A DNA stretch of 64,000 nt, from assembly GCF_009720775.1 (NCBI RefSeq), contig NZ_WNKW01000003.1, positions 188,028 to 252,027 on the forward strand. The letters are read 5' to 3'. The translations under genes were made by a program, and so were the position numbers. This document shows positions 62,166-64,000 of this stretch, piece by piece. The first letter of the stretch is position 1. Every line of letters starts with the position of its first letter. The notes under the pieces were generated by a model. The model was not told the origin of the DNA and ran no database searches. It saw only the letters and a list, made by a program, of their open reading frames with translations. Source of the stretch: Pseudoduganella danionis (GTDB lineage Bacteria > Pseudomonadota > Gammaproteobacteria > Burkholderiales > Burkholderiaceae_D).

Positions 62166-64000
62166 ATGACTCGATACACAGTGGCGCTGGTCAGCGCCCT
62201 GATGCTGCTAGCGCCTGTGGTGCACGCGCAGCTCGCACCGGCGGCCAACGCCTCCACTAACAACAATAACCCCACCTTCGCAGCCGCACCGGTTGCCGCC
62301 ACTGCGCCCTTATATCCGGCGCTGCCGAGCGAAACGCCGGAAGAATTCCACGCGCCTGTAGACGGTTTCGACTACGTCAAACGCGCCGTGATGATCCCCA
62401 TGCGCGATGGCGTCAAACTCCATACCGTCATCATCGTGCCGCGTGGCGCCAGCCGTGCGCCCATGCTGCTGACGCGCACGCCGTACAACGCCGCCGAACT
62501 GACGGCCCATGCGGAAAGCTCGCAGCTGGAGAACATCCTGCAGGGCTATGACAATGCAGCCGATGTGGTGGTGCAGGGCGGCTATATCCGCGTGATGCAG
62601 GATGTGCGCGGCAAGCATGGCTCGGAAGGCGATTATGTGATGAACCGGCCGCTGGCAGGTTCGACCTTCAACCCGACCCCGGTCGATCATTCCACCGATA
62701 CCTGGGACACCATCGAATGGCTGACCCACAATGTCCCCGAAAGCAATGGCAAGGTGGGCATCATCGGTATTTCCTACGATGGCTATCTGCCGCTGATGGC
62801 ACTGGTTAAACCCCATCCGGCGCTGAAGGCGGCCGTGCCCATGAATCCCATGGTGGATGGCTGGCGCGGCGATGACTGGTTCCACAACGGCGCCTTCCGT
62901 CAGGTGAATCTGGCCTATATCCTTGAACAGGTGGCCACGCGCCGTAGCGAGGCCAAGTGGTACAGCAGCCATTACGACGATTACGACACTTTTCTGCGCG
63001 CCGGCTCGGCCGGTGAACTGGCGCGCCAGCGCGGCATGGAGCAGGTGGGCTTCTGGCGCAAGCTGAGCAGCCATCCTGCCTACGATAATTTCTGGAGCGA
63101 GCAGGCGATGGACCAGCTACTGGCGCGCCAGCCCGTGAAAGTGCCGACCATGCTGGTGCATAGCTGGTGGGATGCGGAAGATATCTACGGCGCACTGGCT
63201 GTGTACAAGGCCGTCAAGCCGCTGGACCGCGCTAATCACGTGTATCTGGTGATGGGGCCATGGAACCATGGCGGCGCCATCGATGAAGGCAGCAAGCTCG
63301 GCGCGCTGCACTTCGGCAGCGACACGGCACTGCACTTCCGGCAGGAGATACTGCGGCCCTTCCTTGATCATTACCTCAAGGACGAAGCGCCGCCGTTGTC
63401 TATCGCTGCCGTTTCGGCGTTCGAAACTGGCAGCAACAAGTGGCGCGCACTGAACCGCTGGCCCAGCGGCTGCAATAGCGGTTGCAGCAGCACGCCGAGC
63501 GCGCTCAAGCTGGGTGCGGGCAGCAAACTGACGCTGAGCCGCGCACCGGCCGCCGCACCGACGGCTCCTGCCATGCCTGCCGCCTACGATGAATATGTAT
63601 CCGACCCTGCCAAGCCCGTGCCATACCGCGCCCGTCCCATCATGGCAGTGGGCTACGATGAGGCCAAAGGGCAGACGTGGCCGCGCTGGCTGGTGGACGA
63701 CCAGCGCGAAGCCTCGGGCCGGCCCGATGTGCTCAGCTACACCAGCGAAGTGCTGACGTCACCCGTCAAGATCAGCGGCGAACCCATCGCCCATCTGCTG
63801 GCGGCGACCAGCGGCACGGATGCGGACTGGGTGGTGAAGCTGATTGACGTCTATCCCGATCAGGTGGCGGCGCAGCCGGAAATGGGCGGCTACCAGCTGA
63901 TGGTTGCGGCCGATATCTTCCGTGGCCGCTACCGCGAATCGCTGGCGCAGGCCAAGGCGCTGTTGCCCGATACGCCGCTGGCCTACCGCTTTGCTCTGCC
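62166..64000 (+). CDS. CocE/NonD alpha/beta-hydrolase (alpha-amino-acid-ester-hydrolase-like), partial
   Basis: At least 611 residues, running off the window end. A signal peptide (TVALVSALMLLAPVVHAQ, cleaved after HAQ or HA) indicates a periplasmic or secreted enzyme; an Asn/Ala-rich linker follows. The X-Pro dipeptidyl-peptidase/CocE fold is shown by VMIPMRDGVKL, VQDVRGKHGSEGDY, the nucleophile Ser203 in GISYDGY, Asp in LVHSWWDAEDIYGA and His in MGPWNHGG. The G-x-S-Y-x-G and W-N-H elements match alpha-amino-acid ester hydrolases, which act on beta-lactam-type amides and amino-acid esters. The C-terminal jelly-roll begins at about residue 500 (SGEPIAHLLAATSGTDADWVVKLIDVYP). A GGGGG site precedes the ATG. 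Confidence 0.9.
   Translation, partial: MTRYTVALVSALMLLAPVVHAQLAPAANASTNNNNPTFAAAPVAATAPLYPALPSETPEEFHAPVDGFDYVKRAVMIPMRDGVKLHTVIIVPRGASRAPMLLTRTPYNAAELTAHAESSQLENILQGYDNAADVVVQGGYIRVMQDVRGKHGSEGDYVMNRPLAGSTFNPTPVDHSTDTWDTIEWLTHNVPESNGKVGIIGISYDGYLPLMALVKPHPALKAAVPMNPMVDGWRGDDWFHNGAFRQVNLAYILEQVATRRSEAKWYSSHYDDYDTFLRAGSAGELARQRGMEQVGFWRKLSSHPAYDNFWSEQAMDQLLARQPVKVPTMLVHSWWDAEDIYGALAVYKAVKPLDRANHVYLVMGPWNHGGAIDEGSKLGALHFGSDTALHFRQEILRPFLDHYLKDEAPPLSIAAVSAFETGSNKWRALNRWPSGCNSGCSSTPSALKLGAGSKLTLSRAPAAAPTAPAMPAAYDEYVSDPAKPVPYRARPIMAVGYDEAKGQTWPRWLVDDQREASGRPDVLSYTSEVLTSPVKISGEPIAHLLAATSGTDADWVVKLIDVYPDQVAAQPEMGGYQLMVAADIFRGRYRESLAQAKALLPDTPLAYRFAL

Overview
The window is a high-GC chromosomal segment from a betaproteobacterium. 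The gene families best fit Burkholderiales, probably Oxalobacteraceae (the Janthinobacterium/Duganella/Massilia group): RND pump pairs with an OprM/NodT lipoprotein, a TPP-riboswitch-controlled TonB receptor, PEP-CTERM proteins, PilU, chemotaxis and c-di-GMP genes, and S46, M16 and CocE-type hydrolases. This assignment is inferred from content only; there is no rRNA or marker gene to settle it. I see no tRNA, rRNA, CRISPR array, insertion sequence or phage. Genes are tightly packed, with many ATGA or GTGA overlaps.

Layout. 1-5446: a MdtB/MdtC-type tandem RND pump with its outer-membrane factor. 5569-8866: an S46 dipeptidyl-peptidase, a PnuC-family vitamin transporter and a NadR-like kinase, facing a TonB receptor (8934-11081) behind a TPP riboswitch. 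Together these look like a thiamine or related vitamin uptake set. 11300-16326: a two-gene unit of a PEP-CTERM protein and a 1480-residue protein with two cadherin-like domains and three near-identical 1047-bp repeats, each encoding two Hcp-like domains. 16576-17082: an orphan Imm26-like protein. 17069-19937: ompR-envZ plus a small secreted protein. 20110-24537: a small secreted protein and two tandem FapA (DUF342) paralogues. 24553-26255: a CaiB/AMACR-type enzyme and a lone CheW-like protein.

26293-30830 and 37956-40009 hold a housekeeping block on the minus strand (yheS, prmB, dapE, yffB, then dapD and dapC). Between them lie an Aer-like chemoreceptor and a three-gene overlapping operon of a YfiN-type diguanylate cyclase, a TonB-dependent receptor and YfiR, followed by pilU on the minus strand. 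40194-48662: DUF4153 membrane protein, M19 dipeptidase, rhlE, yciH, an M16 protease, a 66-residue protein and an SRPBCC protein. 48666-54756: an AraC regulator divergent from an alkyl-DHAP-synthase-like flavoprotein, a GlpD-like enzyme and an FGGY kinase. 54760-60076: a REC-PAS-GGDEF protein, an aminotransferase, RidA and a divergent MocR regulator. 60178-62097: htpG behind an excellent sigma-32 promoter. 62166-64000: a CocE-type hydrolase cut by the window end.

The most promising less-described systems are the YfiN/TonB-receptor/YfiR operon (a receptor that could feed ligand state into c-di-GMP), the Hcp-repeat protein with its PEP-CTERM partner, and the AraC/AGPS/GlpD/FGGY cassette (possible ether-glycerol metabolism). 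All calls rest on reading motifs by eye; no database search was made.
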